Assembly (NCBI GenBank): GCA_015061185.1
Contig: SUWZ01000012.1
Location: 1-64,000, forward strand
Direction of reading: 5' to 3'
From: Bacteroidales bacterium
GTDB lineage: Bacteria; Bacteroidota; Bacteroidia; Bacteroidales; Paludibacteraceae
DNA length: 64,000 nucleotides
The stretch's first letter is position 1; every line of letters starts with the position of its first letter. The notes beneath the pieces are model-generated. The model saw only the letters and a program-made list of their open reading frames with translations. It did not search any database and was not told the origin of the DNA. Below, one piece after another: positions 1-9,837 of the stretch. The position numbers were made by a program, and so were the translations under genes.

Positions 1-115
1 AAATTAAACGATTTGAAATCCAAATTCAAGTCGCTTTTTTTTATAGCAAACTCGCCTGAAATCGGATGGTTACAAAAGATTTATAAAACTCACCTTTAAA
101 ATTCAACCCAAAATA

Positions 116-149
116 AAGAGGGACACCACAAAAATGAATTGTCCCTCTT
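116..149 (-). terminator. Intrinsic terminator of the dcw cluster after ftsZ
   Basis: The arms AAGAGGGACA and TGTCCCTCTT form a 10-bp stem 26 bases beyond the ftsZ stop codon. On the minus strand the stem is followed by a T-rich stretch. Bases 1-115 hold no gene that I can support. Confidence 0.8.
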
Positions 150-174
150 AAATCCTTATTTTATTGATGCTCTG

Positions 175-1341
175 CTACTCTCTACTTGCAAATCCTATTC
201 GGTCATCATCGTCATCATCAAATTCCAGATCAGACAAATCTTGAATGCAATCAAATGGATCAGCAGGAGTTTCTTCTTGCTTTGGAGTTGCACTTTTAAC
301 TCCTGAACATCCATAATATTTTTCCAAATATTTATAATAATTTTCAGGATTTTCCAAATCCAAATCCTTCATATCATCTTCCGAATCAAAGCCGGTTACA
401 ACCAACAACACAGAGAGTTCGCCCTCTTCTAATAACTCATTGGCGGTACTTCCCCAAATATAATCGGTATCTCCCAACTCTTTATCCAAATAGGCTGTAA
501 CCAAGTTCAACTCTTTGGTAGTAATTTCGCTATCGGGGTGGTAAGAGATATTCATCAATACTTTTGTCGCACTTTGCAGTTGCGGCTTATACATCAATGG
601 GGAGTCAAACGCACGCTTAATAGCCTCTTCAGCTCTATTTTCAGCTTTACTGGTTCCCATACCAATGATAACGTATCCACTATTTTTGAGGGTGGTCTCC
701 ACATCTTTCATATCGACGTTCACCACACCATGACGGGTGACAACCTCAGCGATTCCTTTGGTGGCAGTAGCCATCACCTTGTCTATTTGAGCATGTCCTA
801 CACTCAACTTCACATCCTCTCTATCTTCATCAAAGAGGTGATCTGAATTCGCAATTAAAATTGCATCCACACTCTCGCGCAACTCTCGCAACCCCTTGAA
901 AGCATTATTAAGACGTTTCCTGCCCTCGAATTTCATTGGAACAGAGACAATAGCGACAGTTAAAATATTTTTCTCCTTAGCAATTTTTGCGATATAGGGA
1001 GAGGCACCTGTTCCGGTTCCACCACCCATTGCTACAGAGAGAAAAACCATATCCGTCCGCTCTTCGGTGAAGAGTTTTTCTATTTCTTCCCTAGATGATT
1101 TAGCGGCTTCAAATCCATTTTCCGGAATATTCCCTGCACCCAAACCGGTGGTTCCTAAAACGATTTTTTTAGGAACAGGAGAATTTTTTAAGAATTGGGC
1201 ATCAGTGTTGCAGACCACAAAATCTACACCTTCAATACCATTATTGTACATATAGTTGACGGCATTACCACCCCCTCCACCAATTCCTAATACTTTGATT
1301 TGAGGTCTAAACTCGTCATTGATGATTATATCTATTCCCAT
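175..1341 (-). CDS. ftsZ: Cell division protein FtsZ
   Basis: This is the tubulin-like GTPase that polymerises into the cytokinetic Z ring in the cytoplasm. The nucleotide-binding loop GGGGGNAVN lies at about residues 21-29, NTDAQ at 45-49 and the tubulin signature GGGTGTGASP at about 106-115. At 388 aa it is shorter than many Bacteroidota FtsZ proteins. After the globular domain (to about residue 320) there is only a short linker, then an Asp-rich run (DDDDDD) and the end RIGFASRE. I do not see the usual hydrophobic C-terminal partner-binding peptide (of the DIPAFLR type). It is the last gene of the minus-strand dcw cluster, 24 bases after ftsA, and a terminator follows. Identity is certain; the nature of the tail is an observation only. 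Confidence 0.97.
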   Translation of the reverse strand: MGIDIIINDEFRPQIKVLGIGGGGGNAVNYMYNNGIEGVDFVVCNTDAQFLKNSPVPKKIVLGTTGLGAGNIPENGFEAAKSSREEIEKLFTEERTDMVFLSVAMGGGTGTGASPYIAKIAKEKNILTVAIVSVPMKFEGRKRLNNAFKGLRELRESVDAILIANSDHLFDEDREDVKLSVGHAQIDKVMATATKGIAEVVTRHGVVNVDMKDVETTLKNSGYVIIGMGTSKAENRAEEAIKRAFDSPLMYKPQLQSATKVLMNISYHPDSEITTKELNLVTAYLDKELGDTDYIWGSTANELLEEGELSVLLVVTGFDSEDDMKDLDLENPENYYKYLEKYYGCSGVKSATPKQEETPADPFDCIQDLSDLEFDDDDDDRIGFASRE

Positions 1342-1365
1342 ATATTAATATTTTGATATTGTTAC

Positions 1366-2628
1366 TTATTTTCCCCAAATATTATTAGTTGCATTATCCA
1401 ATGCATCTACTAATTTATCCAAACTAAATCTGCTTTTTCCTTTTTTTTGTGGAGTAGGTTCAGGCATCTCCTCGATGCAATTTTCGTCATGCGATTTTAA
1501 AATTGCACAAAGTTTAGAATAATCCAAAAATTTCTGACACTCTTTTTTGTCTAAACTACTTAAATTTTCATTCAAACAGGTTGGATAACCTCCTACTACC
1601 TCTTTCCCAAAGATAGTTTGTATCTTTTCTGATATACCAACGCATTTAGCACCCCCTCCCACAAGAACAATTCTCATAGTTCTTGGAATGATGTTATTAT
1701 CTTGACAGAAAAGTTCGATTTGAGAGAGTTGCGAATCCACAATTTTATTTATACACTCAGAAACTTGAGCAAGATTAACAATAGTTTTTACACCACTAAT
1801 CTCCATAGCTATTTCCCCTACACGAGGTTTGACTCCGCACTTTATCTTAAGTTGTTCTGCCTGCTCTCTCGAAAAAGAAAACTCCTCCATCAACTTACGT
1901 GTTATATCATTTCCGCCAAAATCAAAGACACTCAAACTGCGCAATGACATTTGCGAATAAAAAGCCAAAGTTGTGGTTTCTCCTCCAAAATCCAACAATA
2001 AAGCTCCTTTTACTCGCTCCTTTTTAGTCAATACCACCTCTCCAAGTGACGCAAAAGAAAGAAAGTGAGAACAAGCATTCTCTGCTACATCTTTATTTCC
2101 ACAAGATATAGCCTTGTAAAGATTGTTTTCGCCCTCTTTGTTGCCTATAACCAAGGTGTATCTCGCCTTTAAACTTGTTGCATATTTTCCCTCAGCCGAA
2201 AGGGTAGGAACACTATCATTAACAATATAAGCCTGCAATATCGACTCTAAATTTGCATAACTATTTGAGGTCGGGTTTTTAAGGCTCTCTTCGCACATTT
2301 CATCAAGTAGAGACTGAGAAATCTCTTGTTCTTCAAAATTCCTTATCACATCAGTCGTTACACTTTTCATTTTGCGATAAGAATTAAATACGTAAAATTT
2401 CTTCACGACAACTTTTGTCAAGCCGGCTTTATTTAATAATTGTCTGACAAAAGGGAAAAAACACTCTCTTAAGGCCATAGTATCAACAATCAGTCCCTTT
2501 TCAATCCCTTTTGATTTTTGGGTATGAACAGCCTTTATAGAAACTTTACCCTCTTCGTTTCTACTTCCAATTACACCTTTTATGTAGGAGGAACCTAAAT
2601 CAACTCCCAATACCAAATTTTCATTCAT
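1366..2628 (-). CDS. ftsA: Cell division protein FtsA
   Basis: This actin-like ATPase tethers FtsZ to the inner membrane and recruits later divisome proteins. The N-terminus LVLGVDLGSSYIKGVIG is the first phosphate motif of the actin/Hsp70 fold, GALLLDFGGETTTLAFY the second, and VLVGGGAKCVGI the adenosine motif. The C-terminus KSRFSLDKLVDALDNATNNIWGK can form the amphipathic membrane-targeting helix expected of FtsA. Length (420 aa) is normal. It sits between ftsQ and ftsZ in the conserved cluster order, 39 bases after ftsQ, and has no separate promoter that I can see. Confidence 0.96.
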   Translation of the reverse strand: MNENLVLGVDLGSSYIKGVIGSRNEEGKVSIKAVHTQKSKGIEKGLIVDTMALRECFFPFVRQLLNKAGLTKVVVKKFYVFNSYRKMKSVTTDVIRNFEEQEISQSLLDEMCEESLKNPTSNSYANLESILQAYIVNDSVPTLSAEGKYATSLKARYTLVIGNKEGENNLYKAISCGNKDVAENACSHFLSFASLGEVVLTKKERVKGALLLDFGGETTTLAFYSQMSLRSLSVFDFGGNDITRKLMEEFSFSREQAEQLKIKCGVKPRVGEIAMEISGVKTIVNLAQVSECINKIVDSQLSQIELFCQDNNIIPRTMRIVLVGGGAKCVGISEKIQTIFGKEVVGGYPTCLNENLSSLDKKECQKFLDYSKLCAILKSHDENCIEEMPEPTPQKKGKSRFSLDKLVDALDNATNNIWGK

Positions 2629-2667
2629 ACGCTATCCCAATTTGAAATAAACAGATTAGAACCATTA

Positions 2668-3408
2668 TTATTTCTTTGTACAAACTGCCTGATTATCAAA
2701 ACTCAAATTAATCTTTTTATAACGATTCCACCCCACTTTATTAAATCCATTTTTGTACAACGAATACAACTTATGCAACTTTCGTTCATAATCATCTAAT
2801 GATCCCATTTCGATAATTTGATTTCCCACTCGAGGAATTAATATCACCTTGCCATTGGACTCAAAATGAATCTGTTCGATCTGAGCTTTCCAAAAAGGAT
2901 TCTCATGCAGATAAAGTCCAAACTCATACAAATCTCCCTTTGCTAATTTTTTAGAGACACTTCCGGTAACAATGGGTACAAATGCAGTAAAATCCGGCGA
3001 GACAGTTAATACATTTCCCTCCAAATCGATGTAATAGTTACCGGAACTACCCATCACTCTCAAAATAGGTTCTCGCTGTCTGACTTCCACCACCAAAGTC
3101 CCTGATGGGGTTTTGTAGCACTCCGCCCTCTTGATTCTTGTCTGCGACTCCAATAACGACTCTATTTGTGCCTCATCAATGCAGTCATATCTCACTCCCA
3201 AAGGATTCATTCCTCCCTTATCTAAGATTTGAGACACATCCGATTTGGATACAAAACGTAGTGTTGCACTATCTTTGACAATGGTTTTCAATCCGGAACA
3301 CATCGTCTCGCTCGATTGAAACGAAATTGTCACAACCGAAATAACGAGGTAACCCAAAGCCAACACAACCAAGCCTACCTTTAACCAATATCGTTGTTTA
3401 TCTGTCAT
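2668..3408 (-). CDS. ftsQ: Cell division protein FtsQ (DivIB family)
   Basis: FtsQ is a bitopic membrane protein of the divisome that links early cytoplasmic components to the FtsL and FtsW/FtsI synthase. A short basic N-terminus (MTDKQRYWLK) is followed by one membrane segment at about residues 11-29 and a periplasmic part. A POTRA-like stretch (LRFVSKSDVSQILD...RIKRAECYKTPSGTLVVEVRQREPILRV) is recognisable. The family is weakly conserved, so the call rests on the topology, the 'V.QREP..RV' motif and the position between murC and ftsA. The ATG directly abuts the murC stop codon. Confidence 0.93.
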   Translation of the reverse strand: MTDKQRYWLKVGLVVLALGYLVISVVTISFQSSETMCSGLKTIVKDSATLRFVSKSDVSQILDKGGMNPLGVRYDCIDEAQIESLLESQTRIKRAECYKTPSGTLVVEVRQREPILRVMGSSGNYYIDLEGNVLTVSPDFTAFVPIVTGSVSKKLAKGDLYEFGLYLHENPFWKAQIEQIHFESNGKVILIPRVGNQIIEMGSLDDYERKLHKLYSLYKNGFNKVGWNRYKKINLSFDNQAVCTKK

Positions 3409-4782
3409 CTATTTAGCTTTCTTTAGTAATTTATCTGTCACTGTTGGTATCAACAAATCCAAATCGCCGGCCCCAGCCATCAAGAGCACCTCAAAGGGAT
3501 GTTGATCTGTAAAGGCAAGAAACTCTTCTTTTGAAAAAACTCTCTTTTCTCCCACTTGTACTTTGTTCAACAACATTTGCGAGGTCACACCCTCAATAGG
3601 TTCTTCTCTTGCAGGATAAATATCCAACAAATAGACCTCATCCGCCAATGAGAGAGCTTCCGAGAACTCGTCTGCCAAGTCTCTTGTTCTGGTATAAAGA
3701 TGTGGCTGAAAAACCACACTTAACTTTTTGTCAGAATAGAGTTTTCGCACCGACTCTATGCTGGATTTCAACTCTTCAGGATGGTGCGCATAATCATCCA
3801 AAAAAACAATATCATCCCTCTTGATGTGAAAATCGAATCGTCTTTTTACACCTGCAAAGGTAGCCATAGCCTCCTTTAGTTCCTTCTCTGACACTCCGTT
3901 CATCCATGCCATTGCCATCGCTGCAATTCCATTTTCTAAATTGACATAGACCGGCACACCCAACTGCACATCTGCAATACGCACATCCGGACCTACAAAG
4001 TCAAAGATGATTTCGCCTCCGCCTATACGAATATTCTCCGCATGAAAGTCGCCCTTTTCAATAGAGTAGGTATAAATCTTAACTCCCTTTTGCAACCTTG
4101 GTGATATAGGGAGATTCTCTTTCATCAACAAAACACCATCGGGACGAATAAGGGAGACAAACTCCTCAAATCCGGCGCGATACTCTTTTTCCGTCCCATA
4201 GACATCCAAATGGTCGGCATCTACCGCTGTTACCACTGCCATATAAGGAGTTAGGGTAAAAAATGAGCGATCATACTCATCCGCCTCAATTACAACCAAA
4301 TCCGACTCGTTCGACAATAATAAATTACGGTCGAAATTTTTGGAAATTCCACCTAAAAAGGCATTGCACTTCACCGAAGAATTATGCAACAAATGGGCTA
4401 TCATCGTAGAAGTGGTTGTTTTTCCATGCGTCCCCGACACACAAATGGCTTGCTGCATTCGAGTCACCTCACCCAAGGCTTGAGAACGTTTGCAAACGTT
4501 GAATTTATGTTCCCTGAACCAAACCAATTCCGACATATCAGCAGGAACAGCCGGTGTATAAACCACCATAGTATTTTGAGGATCCTTATACAACTCCGGA
4601 ATCAAAGCCACATCATCATTGTAATGAATGGATATTCCCTCTGCCTCCAACTCCTTCGTCAGCAAAGTTGATGTGCGATCATACCCGGCTACGTCAAAAC
4701 CTTTGGCTTTAAAATAACGTGCAAGAGCACTCATGCCAATTCCTCCAATTCCTAAAAAATAGACCGACTCCCTCTTTTTCAT
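3409..4782 (-). CDS. murC: UDP-N-acetylmuramate--L-alanine ligase MurC
   Basis: MurC adds L-alanine to UDP-MurNAc with ATP, the first peptide step of cytoplasmic peptidoglycan precursor synthesis. The N-terminal Rossmann motif is FLGIGGIGMSALA, the ATP-binding loop SGTHGKTTT lies at about residue 116, and DDYAHHPEE is the conserved motif of the C-terminal domain. At 457 aa the length is normal. The gene follows murG by 2 bases and is joined directly to ftsQ, which implies co-transcription and probably coupled translation. Confidence 0.97.
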   Translation of the reverse strand: MKKRESVYFLGIGGIGMSALARYFKAKGFDVAGYDRTSTLLTKELEAEGISIHYNDDVALIPELYKDPQNTMVVYTPAVPADMSELVWFREHKFNVCKRSQALGEVTRMQQAICVSGTHGKTTTSTMIAHLLHNSSVKCNAFLGGISKNFDRNLLLSNESDLVVIEADEYDRSFFTLTPYMAVVTAVDADHLDVYGTEKEYRAGFEEFVSLIRPDGVLLMKENLPISPRLQKGVKIYTYSIEKGDFHAENIRIGGGEIIFDFVGPDVRIADVQLGVPVYVNLENGIAAMAMAWMNGVSEKELKEAMATFAGVKRRFDFHIKRDDIVFLDDYAHHPEELKSSIESVRKLYSDKKLSVVFQPHLYTRTRDLADEFSEALSLADEVYLLDIYPAREEPIEGVTSQMLLNKVQVGEKRVFSKEEFLAFTDQHPFEVLLMAGAGDLDLLIPTVTDKLLKKAK

Positions 4783-4784
4783 GA

Positions 4785-5882
4785 CTATACCAATTTTAAT
4801 ATTTCATCAGCAATCCTATCAGCAGAATTCAGCTGACTCATACTTAAAGCATTTTTACCTAATTTAGATAGACGCTCCCCATCCTTTATTAATGACAAAG
4901 CCTCGTCCACCATTACACGAGGAGCATCTACATCCCTTACCAAAACGGCAGCATCTTTTGTTGACAAAGCCTCTGCATTATGAGTTTGATGATCTTCTGC
5001 CACATTAGGAGAAGGAACCAAAATTGAGGGTTTACCCAATAGACATAACTCCGAAATGGAACTTGCTCCTGCACGTGAAACAACCAAATCGGCTATAGCA
5101 TAAGCATAATCCATTCTCTTAACAAAGTCGGTCACCACAATACGCTCACACGGAGACTCCGCAACCCTCTTTTTGACATCTTCAAAATAGTACTTTCCGG
5201 TCTGCCACAACACTTGAACATTGGCAGCCTGCAATTTCTCTAAATCACCCATCATACTTTGATTGATGGTTCTTGCTCCCAAACTTCCACCAACCACCAA
5301 CATGGTAGGTAATTCAGGGGAAAATCCGAAATGACGATAAGCCTCTTCTGCCTTCGGCTGAACTTCCAAGAAGTCTTGACGCACAGGATTTCCTGTTAGT
5401 TCGATGCTCTCTTTTGGAAAAAAACGTTCCATTCCGGTATATGCAACACAGATCTTTTTCGCATTTTTAGCCAAAAGTTTATTGGTAACTCCTGCATAGG
5501 AATTTTGCTCCTGCAATACTGTCGGGATACCCAACCTATTAGCCGCAAAGAGAGTCGGACCACTGGCATAACCACCTACCCCGATAACTACATTAGGCTG
5601 AAACTCCTTCACAATCTGTTTCGCCATTTTTAAACTCTTGAAGAGCTTTACGAGAACTTTAAAATTATTCAAGAGATTACTTCTATCGAATCCTGCCACA
5701 GGCAATCCTTCAATCTTATAACCTGCATTAGGCACTTTTTCCATCTCCATTCGTCCTTCTGCCCCTACAAATAGAAAATCAGCATCCGGCACTCTCTTTT
5801 TTAACGCATTAGCAATGGATATCGCAGGAAAGATATGTCCTCCTGTTCCACCTCCACTTATGATAAATTTTAACTGTTTCAT
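4785..5882 (-). CDS. murG: Undecaprenyl-PP-MurNAc-pentapeptide GlcNAc transferase MurG
   Basis: This membrane-associated GT28 glycosyltransferase converts lipid I to lipid II. The acceptor-site loop ISGGGTGGHIFPA is at the N-terminus, GVGGYASGPTLFAA forms the second G-loop, and VSRAGASSISEL with the nearby E of the C-lobe is the UDP-GlcNAc site. The ORF track starts at a TTG at 5900. I chose the ATG at 5882 because it gives the family-typical start MKQLKFIISGGGTGGH and leaves 18 bases after ftsW for a ribosome site. Length is then 365 aa, normal for MurG. Confidence 0.96.
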   Translation of the reverse strand: MKQLKFIISGGGTGGHIFPAISIANALKKRVPDADFLFVGAEGRMEMEKVPNAGYKIEGLPVAGFDRSNLLNNFKVLVKLFKSLKMAKQIVKEFQPNVVIGVGGYASGPTLFAANRLGIPTVLQEQNSYAGVTNKLLAKNAKKICVAYTGMERFFPKESIELTGNPVRQDFLEVQPKAEEAYRHFGFSPELPTMLVVGGSLGARTINQSMMGDLEKLQAANVQVLWQTGKYYFEDVKKRVAESPCERIVVTDFVKRMDYAYAIADLVVSRAGASSISELCLLGKPSILVPSPNVAEDHQTHNAEALSTKDAAVLVRDVDAPRVMVDEALSLIKDGERLSKLGKNALSMSQLNSADRIADEILKLV

Positions 5883-5900
5883 ATTCCTATTCAATAACAA

Positions 5901-7151
5901 TTATTCCTCTATTTGCACCTCTTTATCTTCCCTTTTAGACTTATCCACACGTTGTCTTCCGTTTGAAGAACTCTCTTTAGGATTTTCGTAAATATATCTG
6001 CTGATACACAACAACAATCCGAAACTTAAACAGCCAACAAGACAGGAGGTTCCACCTCTACTGATAATTGGCAATGGTTGTCCTGTAACAGGTACACAAC
6101 CAAGCGAAACCGCCACGTGAAAATAGGCTTGAATCAATAACATCAAAGATATACCCAACAGAGTGTAACACAATATCGGCTCATCGCAACGATAAATCAA
6201 ATAAAGACAACGAGAAAAAACACCCAAATATAGAGCAATAACAAGCAACGAAAATAAGCCGGTTTCTTCAACAATTATAGCAAAGATAAAATCATCAAAG
6301 GCATGCGGAAGGAAATCTCTCTGCTCGCTATCTCCAATTCCCAACCCTGAATAACGACCATTTGAAATAGCTATTTTTGCATGAGTTGATTGCCGGTTAT
6401 AATCGGTTACTTCAAACGAACTATCCAAAGGAACCTCTGTATAAAATCTGACAAATCGATTTTGCCAAGTTTCAGCTCTATGAAACACATCACCTATTTC
6501 TTTGCCTGTATATAAAAAATAGGTAAGTCCAATCACAAAAACGGCACAAACAACACCAACAAAACCTCGCGAAGAAATAAATGTCCACAACTCCCTTAAA
6601 GAGATTCCTGCACAAAACAACATGATTAAACAAATTACAAAGAGCATTGCCGCAGTTGACAGATTATCCAAAAGAATTAAAAACGTAGGAATCATCACCA
6701 TGCCAAGAAATATCCAAATTCGTTTAGGAGTAAAGACTCCCTTGCATCGACCTATAAACAATGCGCAACTTATTATTGTTGATAGTTTTGCTAATTCAGA
6801 AGGTTGAAACTTAAACCCAAAAATAGGAAGCCAACGAGTTGCATCGTTGGTTGACTCCCCAATCATTAACACAAAAATGAGAAGGGCAATTGAGACTACA
6901 TACAAAAATAGACCCAAGAGAGGGATATACTTATAAGGCAAAGAACGATGCGTAAAGTAAGCCACAACAAATCCGACCAACAAAAACATGACATGTCGAG
7001 TGATGGGGGCATTGAAATTTTTAGCTCGGAACGCAAGCGTACTTGATGCCGAATACATCTCCACTATAGAGATCGCAATCAGCAAGAAGAAGCAGGTCCA
7101 AATAACCTTATCGCCCTTGAGAAAATCTTTATAAAAATCCGTTACACTCAT
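5901..7151 (-). CDS. ftsW: Lipid II polymerase FtsW (SEDS family)
   Basis: FtsW is the SEDS-family glycosyltransferase of septal peptidoglycan and works with the transpeptidase FtsI. About ten hydrophobic segments are visible. Family signatures include FQPSELAKLS, the catalytic-loop region around HTKIAISNGRYSGLGIG (here STHAKIAISNGRYSGLGIG), FIFAIIVEETG and PVTGQPLPIISRGGTS. It is 416 aa, slightly long because of a charged cytoplasmic tail (SSNGRQRVDKSKREDKE). It lies between murD and murG with only 3 bases to murD. Confidence 0.96.
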   Translation of the reverse strand: MSVTDFYKDFLKGDKVIWTCFFLLIAISIVEMYSASSTLAFRAKNFNAPITRHVMFLLVGFVVAYFTHRSLPYKYIPLLGLFLYVVSIALLIFVLMIGESTNDATRWLPIFGFKFQPSELAKLSTIISCALFIGRCKGVFTPKRIWIFLGMVMIPTFLILLDNLSTAAMLFVICLIMLFCAGISLRELWTFISSRGFVGVVCAVFVIGLTYFLYTGKEIGDVFHRAETWQNRFVRFYTEVPLDSSFEVTDYNRQSTHAKIAISNGRYSGLGIGDSEQRDFLPHAFDDFIFAIIVEETGLFSLLVIALYLGVFSRCLYLIYRCDEPILCYTLLGISLMLLIQAYFHVAVSLGCVPVTGQPLPIISRGGTSCLVGCLSFGLLLCISRYIYENPKESSSNGRQRVDKSKREDKEVQIEE

Positions 7152-7154
7152 TTT

Positions 7155-8489
7155 TTATAAACTTTTTACCATCTCTTTAAATTGAGTTCCTCTATCTTCA
7201 TAACTTTTAAATAAATCAAAACTTGCGCAACAAGGAGACAACAGTACGGTATCTCCCTTTTTTGCCAACCGATACGCAGCTTCTACCGCTTCTTTCATTG
7301 ACCCCGCATCTTCGATATGGGACACCTTTCCATCGAAAAAGGCATGCAATTTTGAATTATCCACACCCAAACAAATCAATGCAGAAACTTTCTCCTTTAC
7401 CAACGCCTCGATTTCTGTATAGTCGTTTCCTTTATCTTTCCCTCCCAATATTAGAACAACGGGAGTGGTCATTGATTGCAGTGCATACCAACATGAATTA
7501 ACATTGGTTGCTTTCGAATCATTGATATAGGTAACCCCCTTCACATTAGCAACCCTTTCCAAACGATGTTCTGCACCTTTGAACGTACGGAAAGCCTCTC
7601 GAATAGATTCGTCAGAAATATTGGCAAGAACCGCAGTAATTCCCGCCGCCATGGAATTATACATATTGTGTTGTCCGCGCAATGTCAATTCTGAAACGGG
7701 TGTCTGGAAAGTTCTATTTCCTGTATTAATCTTAATTAATTCATTTTCGATATAAGCAGCCAAATCTTCTGACTTCTCCAAGGCAAACGGATAGGTCTTG
7801 GCCTTGATTTGACGTTCACTCAACTCCTTTCGGATATAAGGGTCTTCATTCCAATAGATAAAACAATCAGAAACTGACATGTTTTGAACTATACGAAATT
7901 TTGAATTAATGTAGTTCTGAAATTTATATTCATAACGATCTAAATGGTCGGGGGTGATATTCAACAAAATAGCTACATCTGCCTTGAACTCATACATGCC
8001 ATCCAATTGGAAACTACTCAATTCTATCACATAATACTCTTGCGGAGTTTGAGCCACCTGACGGGCCAAACTATTTCCGATATTTCCTGCCAACCCAACC
8101 TTCAACCCCGCGCATTTCAACAAATGATAAATCAGCATAGTAGTGGTAGTTTTACCATTGCTACCTGTGATACAAATCATCTTGGCATTAGAATATCTGC
8201 CGGCAAACTCTATTTCCGAAATAACCGGAATAGAAGCCTTTTTAAACGAGAGAATCATGGGCAATGAATCCGGGATGCCCGGACTCTTCACTACCAAGTC
8301 GGCATCTTCAAACATAGACAAGGTGTGAGTACCCTCCTCCCACGCTATGGAATGAGATTCTAACTCCTGTTTATAACGAGTTTGTATCTTACCCGAATCA
8401 GACACAAAAACATTATACCCTTTCTCTTTGCCTAAAATTGCAGCTCCAACGCCACTCTCTCCGGCTCCTAATACGATTAATTTTTTCAT
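7155..8489 (-). CDS. murD: UDP-N-acetylmuramoylalanine--D-glutamate ligase MurD
   Basis: MurD adds D-glutamate to UDP-MurNAc-L-Ala in the cytoplasm. The N-terminal dinucleotide-like fold begins KKLIVLGAGESGVGAA, the ATP loop CITGSNGKTTTT is at about residue 110, and YINDSKATN plus the C-terminal LLSPCCASFDLFKSYEDRG are MurD hallmarks. The ORF track uses a TTG at 8501; the ATG at 8489 (MKKLIVLG) fits the family and gives 444 aa. It is the seventh gene of the cluster, 75 bases after mraY. Confidence 0.96.
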   Translation of the reverse strand: MKKLIVLGAGESGVGAAILGKEKGYNVFVSDSGKIQTRYKQELESHSIAWEEGTHTLSMFEDADLVVKSPGIPDSLPMILSFKKASIPVISEIEFAGRYSNAKMICITGSNGKTTTTMLIYHLLKCAGLKVGLAGNIGNSLARQVAQTPQEYYVIELSSFQLDGMYEFKADVAILLNITPDHLDRYEYKFQNYINSKFRIVQNMSVSDCFIYWNEDPYIRKELSERQIKAKTYPFALEKSEDLAAYIENELIKINTGNRTFQTPVSELTLRGQHNMYNSMAAGITAVLANISDESIREAFRTFKGAEHRLERVANVKGVTYINDSKATNVNSCWYALQSMTTPVVLILGGKDKGNDYTEIEALVKEKVSALICLGVDNSKLHAFFDGKVSHIEDAGSMKEAVEAAYRLAKKGDTVLLSPCCASFDLFKSYEDRGTQFKEMVKSL

Positions 8490-8564
8490 ATATTCTAACA
8501 ATGTATTACATTCATTTTGGCTACTTCAAATTCGCCCTATAATATCAAAAAACCTGTTTGACAC

Positions 8565-9779
8565 CTATCGTATCTTCAGCGTAACGATGGTCAAAACAGC
8601 CAAAAGAATACTAACAATCCAGAATCGCGCAACAATCTTTGACTCGGGAATATTCTTCTTCTGATAATGATGATGCAAAGGTGCCATCAAAAAGACTCTT
8701 CTGCCCTCACCATATTTCTTCTTTGTGTACTTAAAGTAGGTCGTCTGAATGATAACCGAAACACTTTCCACAAAAAAGACTCCGCACAAGATTGGTAATA
8801 GAAGCTCTTTACGAATAATAATAGAGATAACAGCTATCACACCACCAATCATCAAACTTCCTGTATCTCCCATAAAAACTTGTGCAGGGTAAGCATTGTA
8901 CCATAAAAAGCCTATCAGAGCCCCCACAAAAGCACAAATAAAAATAACCAACTCCTCAGAGTTTGGGATATACATGATATTCAAATAACTTGCAAATTCA
9001 ATATGCCCTGATAAATAGGCTAAAATACCTAACGTTATACCTATAATGGCAGAGACTCCTGTGGATAAACCATCTAATCCATCTGTTAAGTTAGCTCCAT
9101 TAGATACGGCTGTCAAAACAAATACCACAACGAGAACAAAGAATATCCAACCCAATATCTGTGTGTACTCTCCTGCCCACGAAAATAGGTCGGCATAATC
9201 AAAGTTATTCCCCTTGACAAAAGGAATGGTTGTTTCGGTGGACTTTTCACTGACAGATGAATAATGCACCACCTCTTTGTTATGCCGCTCTGAAGTAATA
9301 TTTTCTCTGATTACAACATCATCGTTTATGTATAAAGTAAGACCAACCAGCAAACCAATACAAACTTGACCAATAATTTTATAACGACCTTTCAATCCCT
9401 CTTTATCCTTCTTAAACACCTTGATATAATCATCCAAAAATCCCATTCCCCCCAACCATAATGTTGTGATAATCATAAGCAGGATATAGACATTATTCAA
9501 TTTAGCAAAACAAAGCACCGGTATCAATATCGAAATGATAATGATAATTCCACCCATTGTTGGAGTTCCTTTTTTTGCCATCTGCCCGGCCAAATCCAAA
9601 TCTCGTATCGTCTCTCCGACCTGTTTTTTTTGCAAAAAATCTATTATCTTCCTACCGATAATCGTAGCTATCAATAGAGAAGAGATAAATGCCAACGAAG
9701 AACGGAAAGAGATGTACTTAAACACGCCCATTCCAGGAATGTCTAAACTTGACAAGTAATCGAATAAATAACAGAACAT
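8565..9779 (-). CDS. mraY: Phospho-MurNAc-pentapeptide transferase MraY
   Basis: This polytopic inner-membrane enzyme transfers phospho-MurNAc-pentapeptide to undecaprenyl phosphate, making lipid I. The N-terminal [27 protein letters not shown] is typical of Bacteroidota MraY. The motifs [17 protein letters not shown] (catalytic Asp pair), [21 protein letters not shown] and MAPLHHHYQ are all present. At 404 aa it is longer than the E. coli enzyme because of a loop of about 50 residues ([24 protein letters not shown]), as is usual in this phylum. The neighbours are murE and murD. Confidence 0.97.
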   Translation of the reverse strand: MFCYLFDYLSSLDIPGMGVFKYISFRSSLAFISSLLIATIIGRKIIDFLQKKQVGETIRDLDLAGQMAKKGTPTMGGIIIIISILIPVLCFAKLNNVYILLMIITTLWLGGMGFLDDYIKVFKKDKEGLKGRYKIIGQVCIGLLVGLTLYINDDVVIRENITSERHNKEVVHYSSVSEKSTETTIPFVKGNNFDYADLFSWAGEYTQILGWIFFVLVVVFVLTAVSNGANLTDGLDGLSTGVSAIIGITLGILAYLSGHIEFASYLNIMYIPNSEELVIFICAFVGALIGFLWYNAYPAQVFMGDTGSLMIGGVIAVISIIIRKELLLPILCGVFFVESVSVIIQTTYFKYTKKKYGEGRRVFLMAPLHHHYQKKNIPESKIVARFWIVSILLAVLTIVTLKIR

Positions 9780-9837
9780 ATCGTATAATTTAATTTTTTA
9801 TTCACAATTTTCTAACACAACATACAACAAGCCTCAA

